Source: Chloroflexota bacterium
GTDB lineage: Bacteria > Chloroflexota > Anaerolineae > Aggregatilineales > Phototrophicaceae
DNA: 43,104 bases
NCBI GenBank assembly: GCA_003242205.1
Contig: QGUR01000002.1
Coordinates: 1 to 43,104 of the forward strand
Direction of reading: 5' to 3'
The notes beneath the pieces were generated by a model. The model was not told the origin of the DNA. It saw nothing but the letters and a program-made list of their open reading frames with translations, and made no database searches. Within the stretch, counting starts at the first letter, position 1, and each line of letters begins with the position of its first letter. This document shows positions 1-7,391 of this stretch, piece by piece. The translations under genes and the position numbers were made by a program.

Positions 1-235
1 AAACTTTCGTGTCCGGAAAGGGCTGGTTGTCTGGAAACTTTTCGGGCGTACTTTGCACGATTGGGGTCGCTAACGCGACACTGTAGTAAGCTCCGTTATC
101 GTGACAAGCGACATTACCTTGGATTCCCTGTATTTTACAAAGCTCGCTTAGCAACCGTTGGAACCCAAAAACGAGCAAATTATCAGCAAAGGTGTTGCTG
201 GCTTTGTCGATGTAGAAGGAAGTCGGGCTATTCAT
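1..235 (-). CDS. Partial Cas protein (N-terminal 78 residues), probably a type I effector large subunit
   Basis: An open frame starts at ATG 235-233 and runs off the left edge. It begins MNSPTSFYIDKASNTFADN and continues with LLVFGFQRLLSELC. A good Shine-Dalgarno (AAGG, eight bases before the ATG) and a promoter candidate at 286-315 support this start. The N-terminus (short strand, then a helix with NTFADN...FGFQRLL) has the feel of Cas8 or Cas10d-type large subunits. That is an impression, not a domain match. It lies directly downstream of cas3 on the same strand, where an effector gene is expected. The 190 bases between it and cas3 hold only a 24-codon ORF starting in the cas3 stop. A plus-strand ORF over 61-546 is an antisense shadow. 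Confidence 0.6.
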   Translation of the reverse strand, partial: MNSPTSFYIDKASNTFADNLLVFGFQRLLSELCKIQGIQGNVACHDNGAYYSVALATPIVQSTPEKFPDNQPFPDTKV

Positions 236-285
236 CGATATGGCCTTACACTAGTCGCCTAGAATACGGAAGAAATCATATTTTC

Positions 286-315
286 ACTGTAAGCCTCTTT
301 ACCGATTCTTGTCAA
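286..315 (-). promoter_or_regulatory. Sigma70-type promoter candidate for the downstream cas gene
   Basis: On the minus strand there is a perfect -35 TTGACA (315-310), an 18-base spacer and TACAGT (291-286, 4 of 6 matches). Transcription would start near 279, about 45 bases before the ATG at 235. This would give the effector genes a promoter separate from the WYL-cas3 unit. It rests on hexamers alone. Confidence 0.35.
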
Positions 316-424
316 GAAACGAGCGTTAATTGCCCACTCATGGTAGAATGCTATCAAATTGCGGTAACGACCGTACTGAAACTATACAAGGCGTCTAGTC
401 GGGAAAATACGACCCGCGTAGGGT

Positions 425-2866
425 TCATAGAGACTTTCTCCCAGCGCCTCTTCCCGTTCCGATTTGGTCAGCGCGGCGCAATGCTCGCACGATTAGTAGA
501 TATGCCCAATAGGCAGCGATGTCCTCATCCAAAGGGTCATCGCTGAGATCTATGACCAGTTCATGCCAGGCATCTGCGTGACTTTCGACGGGGTTATGGA
601 TTCCGTCGAAATGCAGCACTGAGAGGTCAACTTCAAAATGAGCCTTTTGAAGCGTCTCGATCACATGTTGCTGCGCGTTTTTGATTAGTTGAAATGACTT
701 GTTGTCAGCCGAATAAGGTGAATGGTGTCGGGCAATGGCGCTGTAAACCGCCCGCGCGAGTGGCGCAGTGTCAAATAGCATCTCTAGGACGGGCAGGGAT
801 GCTAACGCACTTTCGACAGCGTGCGGCGGGCGCGCTTTCATTGCGCGTTCTAGTTCATAATGTTCATCTTCGAAGAGGTCGGTATGCGCGTAAGCTTGGC
901 CTGCTTCCACTGGCCGCCCGATGCGCTTTTGATATTCGCTCACCCATCCCTGCCAGCCTTTACTTAACTTTCCGACGTCATGCAGCAATACCGCAATCCG
1001 TGCAGCACGCTCGATACTACCTGCCTGCCACCCTAGGCACGCTTCCAGACGCGTTGCAGCGTTCGCCATTTCTTCCCACGAGCCGTTGTCTTCAAAGGCA
1101 GCCTGGTATACCTGAGCGATGTGATCTTCATAGGTTTCCAAGCAATAGGTGAAGCGTTGGCCTTCCTGCCGTGCCTCACGCTGGGGAAGCTTCGCTTCCC
1201 AGTGATTCGGGTCATCGAGATCGGTTGGTATATTCGGTAGAAAACCGAGTATATGGTCATAGCTCGCCAGCGCTGGGTGAACGACCACCAATGAGGCCCC
1301 CCATAGATCATCCGCTGTGCGCGCTTTCAACCAGCCATAGCGAGACCGGTTGAGTTCCTCAGCATCTGGGTCCGAGTCCGTCACCAGATACATGACTTTC
1401 CAATGTGTGTCCGTATTTTCATTGAGCCAATTCAGTGCGTATTTCTTCAGAGTTCCGGGATGAACGCCAAAGGCTGGCGCGTCAAATGGCGAGTCGAGAA
1501 GCGTATCCGGAACACTAGAGATGGTTACACGCTGTTGAAAGACATCGCGTACCAACTGCTGAACATGGGCCGACTGGGTGTCATTTCGCATAACCGCAAA
1601 CATATTGCGGCGATGTTCATAACTATTCATGCGTAGAGTAGTAACAATTTTTTCATCTCGCTGTCCATGCACCTCAGAGATAATGTCCTGCTCATCGGCA
1701 AAATCAAGCTCGCCTGACTGCTGAGAGAATTGTTCCAGCGTGAGAGCAAACTCTTGCTTCTGATCCTTGTAAGGGTAGACATTCTCGCAGAGGTCAACTT
1801 CTTCGTCGTTCTCGGTCGTGTATCGGTAAATGTAAACATCGCCAGTATCACCTGGGTATCGGGCGCATCGGCCTGCACGCTGAACTATGGCGTTTGCAGG
1901 CGCAAGCTCTGTGTGCAAACACTGGCAGGTAATGTCAACACCTACCTCTATTGCTTGGGTTGACACGATAATGACGCTACCTTCGCCATTATCCTCTTTC
2001 CCAAACTTCTGGCGGATAGTCATCTCAACAGCTTTGCGGTCTTCGGGTAGTAGACGGCTATGTAGCAGCAAAAGCTGAGTATCGGGCCCTTTCACTTTAT
2101 CGAGCATCTGGAAAAGCTGTCGTGCACGATCGATTGTGTTGCAAATGACGACCGAGCGCCGATCGTGACGCTCAAGCACCGCTTCTGCTGTCAGCACCTG
2201 GTCTGCCAGATGGTAACGGCGGGTTTTGCGCTGGGAGGGAAGCTGTAGTAATTCATTGCGGTCTGATTCGTCACTTGGCACGACCACCGCATTTAGAAGC
2301 TTTGCTAGCTCGTTTAGCATGACGGTGCTGAAAGTTGCTGTCATCAAAATAAACGGCGTGACCCCCTGTAGCAGCTGTAGCATCTGAAGCGTTGTTGGAA
2401 GCGTGGACTCAGGGTCATACAGATGAAATTCATCAAACACGAGATAGGATGCCAGTACCGCGCCGCTGTTCAGGTTAGCTTTTCTTCGCGGTAAGCTATA
2501 TGGTCGGTTTAGAAAGCTGCTGAGGGTTTGGTCAATCGTGGTGAAAATCAGTGTATTTTCGAGTTCTTTGGCGTCTTGCTGCTCACCTGTCTGAATACTG
2601 ACTTTGTAACGGTCGGCATCTTCAAGGTGCTGAAAAGCGTTTTGATAGGTCTCGACAAACTGGCTAGCGAGAACACGCATAGGTACAGAATAAAGACATT
2701 TTCGCGGAAAATCGCGTTGTTCCTCAAAGCCTCGAATGAAAGGAAGCAAGGCTGCGTGCGTTTTGCCTGCCCCAGTAGGAGCCTGAAGAATTACATTACG
2801 CCGTTCATTCAACAAATAGTTAGCAATTTTTTCCTGATAACTGTAGGGCTGGAACGATTTCAGCAT
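425..2866 (-). CDS. cas3: CRISPR-associated helicase-nuclease Cas3 with C-terminal HD domain
   Basis: Cas3 is recruited by type I Cascade to unwind and degrade target DNA. The 813-residue protein starts with a superfamily 2 helicase: Walker A APTGAGKT at 29-36, DEFH at 146-149, MTATFS at 176-181, and motif VI QRAGRCAR at 330-337. The HD phosphohydrolase domain follows from about 575, with H583, the HD pair H630-D631 plus K634, H662, H683 and H715-H716. All expected metal-ligand positions look present, so both activities should be intact. Most Cas3 proteins have HD first. HD at the C-terminus is known for subtype I-G (former I-U), so that subtype is a candidate. The ATG lies five bases after the WYL stop, and the Shine-Dalgarno GGATAAAGG spans that stop, so the two genes are probably translationally coupled. 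Confidence 0.93.
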   Translation of the reverse strand: MLKSFQPYSYQEKIANYLLNERRNVILQAPTGAGKTHAALLPFIRGFEEQRDFPRKCLYSVPMRVLASQFVETYQNAFQHLEDADRYKVSIQTGEQQDAKELENTLIFTTIDQTLSSFLNRPYSLPRRKANLNSGAVLASYLVFDEFHLYDPESTLPTTLQMLQLLQGVTPFILMTATFSTVMLNELAKLLNAVVVPSDESDRNELLQLPSQRKTRRYHLADQVLTAEAVLERHDRRSVVICNTIDRARQLFQMLDKVKGPDTQLLLLHSRLLPEDRKAVEMTIRQKFGKEDNGEGSVIIVSTQAIEVGVDITCQCLHTELAPANAIVQRAGRCARYPGDTGDVYIYRYTTENDEEVDLCENVYPYKDQKQEFALTLEQFSQQSGELDFADEQDIISEVHGQRDEKIVTTLRMNSYEHRRNMFAVMRNDTQSAHVQQLVRDVFQQRVTISSVPDTLLDSPFDAPAFGVHPGTLKKYALNWLNENTDTHWKVMYLVTDSDPDAEELNRSRYGWLKARTADDLWGASLVVVHPALASYDHILGFLPNIPTDLDDPNHWEAKLPQREARQEGQRFTYCLETYEDHIAQVYQAAFEDNGSWEEMANAATRLEACLGWQAGSIERAARIAVLLHDVGKLSKGWQGWVSEYQKRIGRPVEAGQAYAHTDLFEDEHYELERAMKARPPHAVESALASLPVLEMLFDTAPLARAVYSAIARHHSPYSADNKSFQLIKNAQQHVIETLQKAHFEVDLSVLHFDGIHNPVESHADAWHELVIDLSDDPLDEDIAAYWAYLLIVRALRRADQIGTGRGAGRKSL

Positions 2867-2871
2867 AGCCT

Positions 2872-3876
2872 TTATCCTAACCCTGCTTCCCCTTCGTTTG
2901 CTTCATACACAGCCGCCGCGCGGCGCATGTCGTTCGCAATCGCCTCGCGCAGCGCCGGCGGGGCGAGCACTTCGACGTCTGGCCCCCAGCCGCGAATCCA
3001 TGGCACCAGTTCCTGTGTTCCCGCGAGCTGCGCGCACCATTCCACGCTACCATCTGCCCGGTCAGTGATTTTCTGGGTCGGATGCCACAGGGTTTCTTTT
3101 ACTCGCTGCGCGACTCGGGGGTGAAACCACAGCCGTACCTCCGTTAAGGTATCCCCATACCAAATGCCCCAAGCGTGCCTCAGTAAATCGTCAATGCTCA
3201 GGTCGTCGGGCCGTTCGAACGGCTGAGTCGTGAGCGACGCGCGCACAATGCGCTCGACCTTGAGCGTCCGTATCGCTTTATGCGTCAGGCTATAACCAAC
3301 AACATAGACTCCTTCACTCAGGATTACCGGCTCAAACAGATAGGGCTGATACTCGTAGGTGCGTAGCTCCTTCCGCTTAAAGCTCCGGTAAACGATGCGT
3401 ACCGTGATCTGTTCGATCCAGGCGCGGATCAGCGTCTCCCACACCGCCACTCGACCAGCATCCGCCGCGCGCTCCTGCTCTATTAGCCGCGTCGATGCGG
3501 CAAGCTGATCGCCGGTTGGCCCTTTTAACGCCAGGGTCAGTTTGTTCAGCGCGCTAATCATTACCGGTGGCGCGGAGCTCGTCTGGCGAACCGCGCGGCG
3601 TGCGGCCAGATATAGCATGAGTGATTCGCCAACCGTGAAACGTGTATGCGTCACATAGCGAACGGGATCGATCCAGAAACGCGGGCCATCCTGCACCATG
3701 GGCGTCGTTTTTGAGAGGGCGGTAATGTCGCGCCAGATGGTCTGTCGCGAGACACCCAAGTCGCGTGCAAGTTCGGCCATTGTGGCGCCGCCTGTCCGCG
3801 CAAGGGCCAGCAATCGTTCCTCAAGCGCTCTTAATCGTTCTGCTTTGATCAATCCATGGCCTTCGAAGTCAGTCAC
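2872..3876 (-). CDS. WYL-domain transcriptional regulator of the cas operon
   Basis: A 334-residue protein with an N-terminal DeoR-like helix-turn-helix (MAELARDLGVSRQTIWRDI, about 34-52), a central WYL ligand-sensing domain (about 150-215, including YQPYLFEPVILSEGVYVVGY) and a C-terminal WCX extension (about 240-330). WYL proteins often sit beside CRISPR-cas genes and regulate them in response to nucleic acid-type ligands. The gene is first in a unit with cas3. The start used is GTG at 3876-3874, with only a weak ribosome site. A perfect palindrome 26 bases upstream suggests autoregulation. Its base composition is intermediate between the AT-richer cas3 and the GC-rich chromosome. Confidence 0.88.
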   Translation of the reverse strand: MTDFEGHGLIKAERLRALEERLLALARTGGATMAELARDLGVSRQTIWRDITALSKTTPMVQDGPRFWIDPVRYVTHTRFTVGESLMLYLAARRAVRQTSSAPPVMISALNKLTLALKGPTGDQLAASTRLIEQERAADAGRVAVWETLIRAWIEQITVRIVYRSFKRKELRTYEYQPYLFEPVILSEGVYVVGYSLTHKAIRTLKVERIVRASLTTQPFERPDDLSIDDLLRHAWGIWYGDTLTEVRLWFHPRVAQRVKETLWHPTQKITDRADGSVEWCAQLAGTQELVPWIRGWGPDVEVLAPPALREAIANDMRRAAAVYEANEGEAGLG

Positions 3877-3901
3877 CGTGTTCTGGCCCTATGCTAAGAA
3901 A

Positions 3902-3928
3902 GCGTTGTTTCAGGTGATGAAACAACGC
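3902..3928. repeat. Perfect 11-bp inverted repeat, candidate operator of the WYL-cas unit
   Basis: GCGTTGTTTCA (3902-3912), a five-base centre GGTGA, then TGAAACAACGC (3918-3928), with no mismatch. It lies just downstream of a TATAAA box (3945-3940, minus strand), so it would cover the start of transcription of the WYL gene. This is a typical site for a dimeric repressor. The GTTTCA/TGAAAC arms recall CRISPR repeat ends, but only one copy is present. Confidence 0.6.
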
Positions 3929-3929
3929 A

Positions 3930-3980
3930 CGGCTGCCAATTTATACTCATAGTTTAGGGTCAAGAGGTGGTGATAATACG
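3930..3980 (-). promoter_or_regulatory. AT-rich promoter region upstream of WYL-cas3
   Basis: On the minus strand there are two -10-like hexamers, TATAAA (3945-3940) and TATTAT (3978-3973), in a locally AT-rich stretch. Neither has a convincing -35 at normal spacing; TTGACC lies only 12 bases before TATAAA. The rest of the gap to 4149 shows no gene and no clear terminator. Confidence 0.25.
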
Positions 3981-4149
3981 GCTGTTTTAATGAAAAATAA
4001 CTGAAGAACGGCGTTTCATACTTAGTCGGGCGCGCGAAGGCCCAAACTCGCAGGCGAAATCCGCCAACTTTTTGCTGCAAGCCGTCGCGAGCAAAAGTCG
4101 CAGTCGCTTATGGTGATTCGCTTTTAGGAGAAAATTGCCGGGGAGGGGC

Positions 4150-5226
4150 CTACGCCAGCATCGGCGGTGGTGCGCCTGCAAGGTCGATGACCTGCGCGGG
4201 AATGCTGCCAGCGCCGGCGCTGAGACTGGCGGCTTCTTCGTAGGTGGCGGTCTTGATGACGCCGATGCCGAAATGTTCGTTACGCGGCGACGTGGCGCTG
4301 CTAGTCAGGCGGCCCACCGCGCGCCCGTCTGCGAACAGGTCGGCAGGCGCTTCCACAGGTGCTTCCAGCCTCAGCCGTACCATCACGCGCGCCAGCTTGC
4401 CGCGGCTTTCCATGCGGGCGATGATTTCCTGCCCGGTATAGCAGCCTTTGTTGAAACTCACTTCATCCCACAGCCCGACTTCAAGGGGAATGTATTCCGG
4501 GCTTAACTCGCGACCGATCGCCGGGCGTCCGGCGCGGATGCGCAGGGTGTTGAATGTCAGCGAACCGGCGGGCAGCAGGCCGTGTTCCCGGCCCGCTTCG
4601 AGGATGGCGCTCCACACCTGCGCCGCTGCGTCTGCCGGGACGACGATCGTCCAGTGTGTCCCGGACAGCGGCTTGTTGCGCGCAATCGTGACGCTAACGC
4701 CGTCAATGCTGGCTTCCATGTGGCCAAACGCTTCCAGCTTGTCTGCCGCGTCGGTCAGGCGGGCGATCACGGCGCTGGCGCGGGGGCCATGCATCGCGAA
4801 CTGGTGCGTGGCGGCGGCGATGTCTTCAATCTGAAGCTCGTCGTTAAAGAAGATGTTGCCGCGTAGATAACTGGCAAGCGCCGGGCCGCGACCCGGTTCG
4901 CCGATCACCAGCACGCGTTCGCCCTGATGATAGAGCGTGGCGCGGTCGAGAATACGCCCGGTTGGGTTCACGAAGATCGTCGGGCAACCCTGACCGGCTT
5001 GCAATCTCTCCACATCATTGGTGGAGATGCGGTGAATGATCGACAGGCGGTCGCGCCCGGTGAGGACGAGACGCCCCTCGTGGGACCGGACCAGCAGTAC
5101 CGCGCCGTTGAGCGCGGCGTCATACTCAGCCGCGAGATCGCCGAAGTGAATGGGAATGCCATCGGGGGCCAGCACGGCTCCGTCAGTTTGAAGCCGGTCT
5201 TGAAACGTCATTGCAGCGCTCAGCAT
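4150..5226 (-). CDS. ygfZ: YgfZ/GcvT-like folate-binding protein
   Basis: A 358-residue member of the YgfZ family, tetrahydrofolate-binding relatives of the glycine cleavage T-protein that support Fe-S cluster assembly or repair. The signature KGCYTGQEIIARMESRGK (about 265-282) contains the conserved cysteine of YgfZ. The N-terminal part (GRDRLSIIHRISTNDVERL) matches the GcvT fold. The start ATG 5226 lies three bases after the stop of the guanylate kinase gene, with no clear ribosome site, so coupled translation is likely; M6 (5211) is an alternative. YgfZ fits a window rich in Fe-S and folate enzymes (2Fe-2S xanthine dehydrogenase, FolD), but the link is inferred. Confidence 0.88.
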   Translation of the reverse strand: MLSAAMTFQDRLQTDGAVLAPDGIPIHFGDLAAEYDAALNGAVLLVRSHEGRLVLTGRDRLSIIHRISTNDVERLQAGQGCPTIFVNPTGRILDRATLYHQGERVLVIGEPGRGPALASYLRGNIFFNDELQIEDIAAATHQFAMHGPRASAVIARLTDAADKLEAFGHMEASIDGVSVTIARNKPLSGTHWTIVVPADAAAQVWSAILEAGREHGLLPAGSLTFNTLRIRAGRPAIGRELSPEYIPLEVGLWDEVSFNKGCYTGQEIIARMESRGKLARVMVRLRLEAPVEAPADLFADGRAVGRLTSSATSPRNEHFGIGVIKTATYEEAASLSAGAGSIPAQVIDLAGAPPPMLA

Positions 5227-5229
5227 AAC

Positions 5230-6234
5230 TCAATTGGAAGCGATGGAAGTCGCCAGCAATTCCTGTACCTGAGGCGGTAACGAGACCTGCGACTGCGGAA
5301 CCCAGTGCCAGCCATCGGGCAAATCGACGCGGTTTGGCAGCCGGCAGACGTAAATCATCGTCACCTGCTCGCCGTTGGCATCGCGAACAAAGTCGACACT
5401 GACAGGGGGGAGCAGATCGCCGTCTCTCGCTTCGTCATGAACCAGATATTCAGCCGATGTTTCGATCTTCAGTTCGGCGCGCACGGCTCGCAGCGCCGCC
5501 AGGTCAGGCGTTTCGCCCGTGGCAACAGCCACCGTTGGAAAACGCTGCGGCTGATCCCGGTAAACGACTTCGTCGCCGTGGACCACGATCGCCGCGGCCT
5601 GCATGTGAAACGGCGTCGGCGGCGGCGTGCTGGCCTGGCGTAGGCGCATGATATCACGTTTGCTGCGCGTAGCGACGACGATGGCGTAGAGCGTTTCGGC
5701 TGCGCGGTCGAGATCGTCGTTGTAGATCAGATAGTCACACTGGGGTGCGAAGGCCAGTTCGGCGGGTACGCGAAGCAAACGGCGACCGATTTCCGATTCC
5801 TTGTCACCACGCTGGCGCATGCGCTCGATCAGGGCGGCAACCGAGGGCGGCTGCACGAAGATCAGCACCACGTTGTTGGGATATTCATTGCGAATGAAAG
5901 ATGCGCCCAGGTATTCAATGTCGGCAATGAGGTCTTCGCCCGCCTCCATGGCCTTTTCAACGGTTGCGCGTGGCACGCCGTAATAACGCCCGTGCACGAC
6001 CTGATGTTCAAGCAATTGGTCCTGCCTGAGCATATCCAGAAACTGGCTTTCGGTGACGAACAGGTGCTCGCGCCCCTCCATTTCCCCTTCACGAATGCCG
6101 CGTGTGGTTGCGGTTGGCAACTGGCGTAGGCCGGGAACGCGCGCGATGACCCGGTTCATGAGCGCGTTCTTGCCCGCTCCGGCAGGCGCGACGAGGATGA
6201 ACAACATTCCCGTGTGGGTGGGAGCAACGGTCAC
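5230..6234 (-). CDS. gmk: Guanylate kinase with degenerate Nudix-like C-terminal domain
   Basis: Residues 1-190 match guanylate kinase (GMP + ATP to GDP + ADP): P-loop APAGAGKNAL (17-26), TTRGIREGEMEG (43-54), HGRYYGVPRATVEKAM (81-96), DIEYLGA (105-111) and a lid-like RMRQRGDKESEIGRRL. The P-loop is odd because the usual Ser/Thr after Lys22 is Asn23. Residues 208-334 look like a Nudix fold whose box (G240-E254, GETPDLAALRAVRAEL) has lost most catalytic glutamates, so it is probably not a working hydrolase. Family members are normally about 200 residues, so this is a fusion. The start is GTG 6234, preceded by AGAGG; ATG 6207 is possible. It heads a two-gene unit with ygfZ. Whether it is the cell's main Gmk or a specialised relative is unclear. 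Confidence 0.8.
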   Translation of the reverse strand: MTVAPTHTGMLFILVAPAGAGKNALMNRVIARVPGLRQLPTATTRGIREGEMEGREHLFVTESQFLDMLRQDQLLEHQVVHGRYYGVPRATVEKAMEAGEDLIADIEYLGASFIRNEYPNNVVLIFVQPPSVAALIERMRQRGDKESEIGRRLLRVPAELAFAPQCDYLIYNDDLDRAAETLYAIVVATRSKRDIMRLRQASTPPPTPFHMQAAAIVVHGDEVVYRDQPQRFPTVAVATGETPDLAALRAVRAELKIETSAEYLVHDEARDGDLLPPVSVDFVRDANGEQVTMIYVCRLPNRVDLPDGWHWVPQSQVSLPPQVQELLATSIASN

Positions 6235-6281
6235 AATTTCAGACCTCTCTGTCTGTGAGTCGGCATGATGTGAATTGGTCT

Positions 6282-6290
6282 ATCTTAGCA
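6282..6290 (-). promoter_or_regulatory. Extended -10 promoter candidate for the guanylate kinase-ygfZ unit
   Basis: On the minus strand, TGC followed by TAAGAT (6287-6282) forms an extended -10, with no good -35 at 17 bases. The short hairpin CAGAC/GTCTG at 6240-6255 covers the AGAGAGG ribosome site of the GTG start. Weak evidence. Confidence 0.22.
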
Positions 6291-6436
6291 GGATGCGCCT
6301 GTTGAGGCCATACCTCTGGGCCGGATTTTAACACCTTCCATAACTGCGACAGCGCGGTTCATTGTCCTTCGCCGCCGGGCCGTTCGGCGTGTTATGCTTG
6401 CGCCATAAGCGTATCCCGTGTTGGAGGATGGATGAG

Positions 6437-7327
6437 ATGACCGCAACAGTCATAGACGGGCAGGCGGTGGCCGAGCGCTTGCGGGCCGAGATCGCCGCTG
6501 ACGCCGCCGATTTTCAGGCGCAGTATGGCTATCCGCCGGGGCTGGGCGTTGTGCTGGTCGGCGACGATCCGGCGTCGGCCTCGTATGTGCGTATGAAGCG
6601 GCGCGCCTGCGAACAGGCGGGAATCCACTCGGTAGCGCACTTGCTGCCAAAAGAGAGCACGCAGGAAGAAGTCGAGGCGGCGGTCGAGGCGCTCAACAAC
6701 GATCCCGGTATACACGGCATTCTGGTGCAACTTCCGCTGCCCGCGCATATTAGTGAAGAGCGGGTGCTTGGTCTTGTCAGTTTGGACAAAGATGTCGATG
6801 GGTTTCATCCAATCAATATCGGCCTGCTGGCCATGAAAGGCCGGGAACCCCTGTTCACGCCTGCCACACCCACCGGCTGCATGGTGTTGCTGCAGGAAGC
6901 AGGCGCGCAGCTTGAAGGAGCTAACGCGGTCGTTGTCGGGCGCAGCAATATTGTCGGGATGCCGGTAGCGTTGATGCTGATGAAAGCCAATGCCACCGTG
7001 ACTATCTGCCACAGCCGTACGCGCAATATGAAGGATATCATCGCGCAGGCAGATGTGCTGGTCGCAGCCATCGGCAAACCGGCATTTATTAAGGGGGACT
7101 GGCTGAAACCGGGCGCGATTGTGATCGATGTCGGCACGAACAAAGTCGATGACCCGTCCCAGCCGCGCGGCTATCGCTATGTCGGCGATGTCGATTACGA
7201 AAGCGCGCTCGAAGTCGCGGGCGCGATCACCAAAGTGCCGGGCGGCGTCGGCCCGATGACGATCACCATGCTGATGCTGAATACGATGAAGGCGGCGCGC
7301 CGGCTGGCGCAGACGATCACGCTATGA
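6437..7327 (+). CDS. folD: Bifunctional methylenetetrahydrofolate dehydrogenase/cyclohydrolase
   Basis: FolD interconverts 5,10-methylene-, methenyl- and 10-formyl-tetrahydrofolate with NADP. The 296-residue length is normal for the family. Visible motifs are YVRMKRRACEQAGI with the catalytic lysine, DKDVDGFHP, GRSNIVGMP of the nucleotide-binding domain, and the C-terminal PGGVGPMT. ATG 6437 is chosen because GGAGG (6423-6427) lies nine bases upstream; the in-frame ATG 6428 directly abuts that site. FolD opens the long plus-strand run. One-carbon units released by purine breakdown would pass through it, though it is also a housekeeping enzyme. Confidence 0.96.
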   Translation: MTATVIDGQAVAERLRAEIAADAADFQAQYGYPPGLGVVLVGDDPASASYVRMKRRACEQAGIHSVAHLLPKESTQEEVEAAVEALNNDPGIHGILVQLPLPAHISEERVLGLVSLDKDVDGFHPINIGLLAMKGREPLFTPATPTGCMVLLQEAGAQLEGANAVVVGRSNIVGMPVALMLMKANATVTICHSRTRNMKDIIAQADVLVAAIGKPAFIKGDWLKPGAIVIDVGTNKVDDPSQPRGYRYVGDVDYESALEVAGAITKVPGGVGPMTITMLMLNTMKAARRLAQTITL

Positions 7328-7339
7328 CTTCGGATCTGG

Positions 7340-7368
7340 TTGTGCCTGTTTGGGCCGTATGCTACACT
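7340..7368 (+). promoter_or_regulatory. Promoter candidate for the purine-degradation genes
   Basis: TTGTGC (7340-7345), a 17-base spacer and TACACT (7363-7368) preceded by TGC, which makes an extended -10. It lies in the 64-base gap after folD and would start transcription about 17 bases before the amidohydrolase ATG. It is one of very few gaps in the run large enough for a promoter. Confidence 0.4.
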
Positions 7369-7391
7369 GTCGCCAACCACGAGAGAGTCCT

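Noticed and set aside
61..546. 161-codon plus-strand ORF at the left edge
   Set aside because: It lies antisense to the end of cas3 and to the partial cas gene, lacks a ribosome site and has an unnatural composition (cysteine/arginine rich).
3902..3928. CRISPR repeat or array
   Set aside because: The palindrome has CRISPR-like arms, but it is a single copy with no spacer periodicity anywhere in the window.
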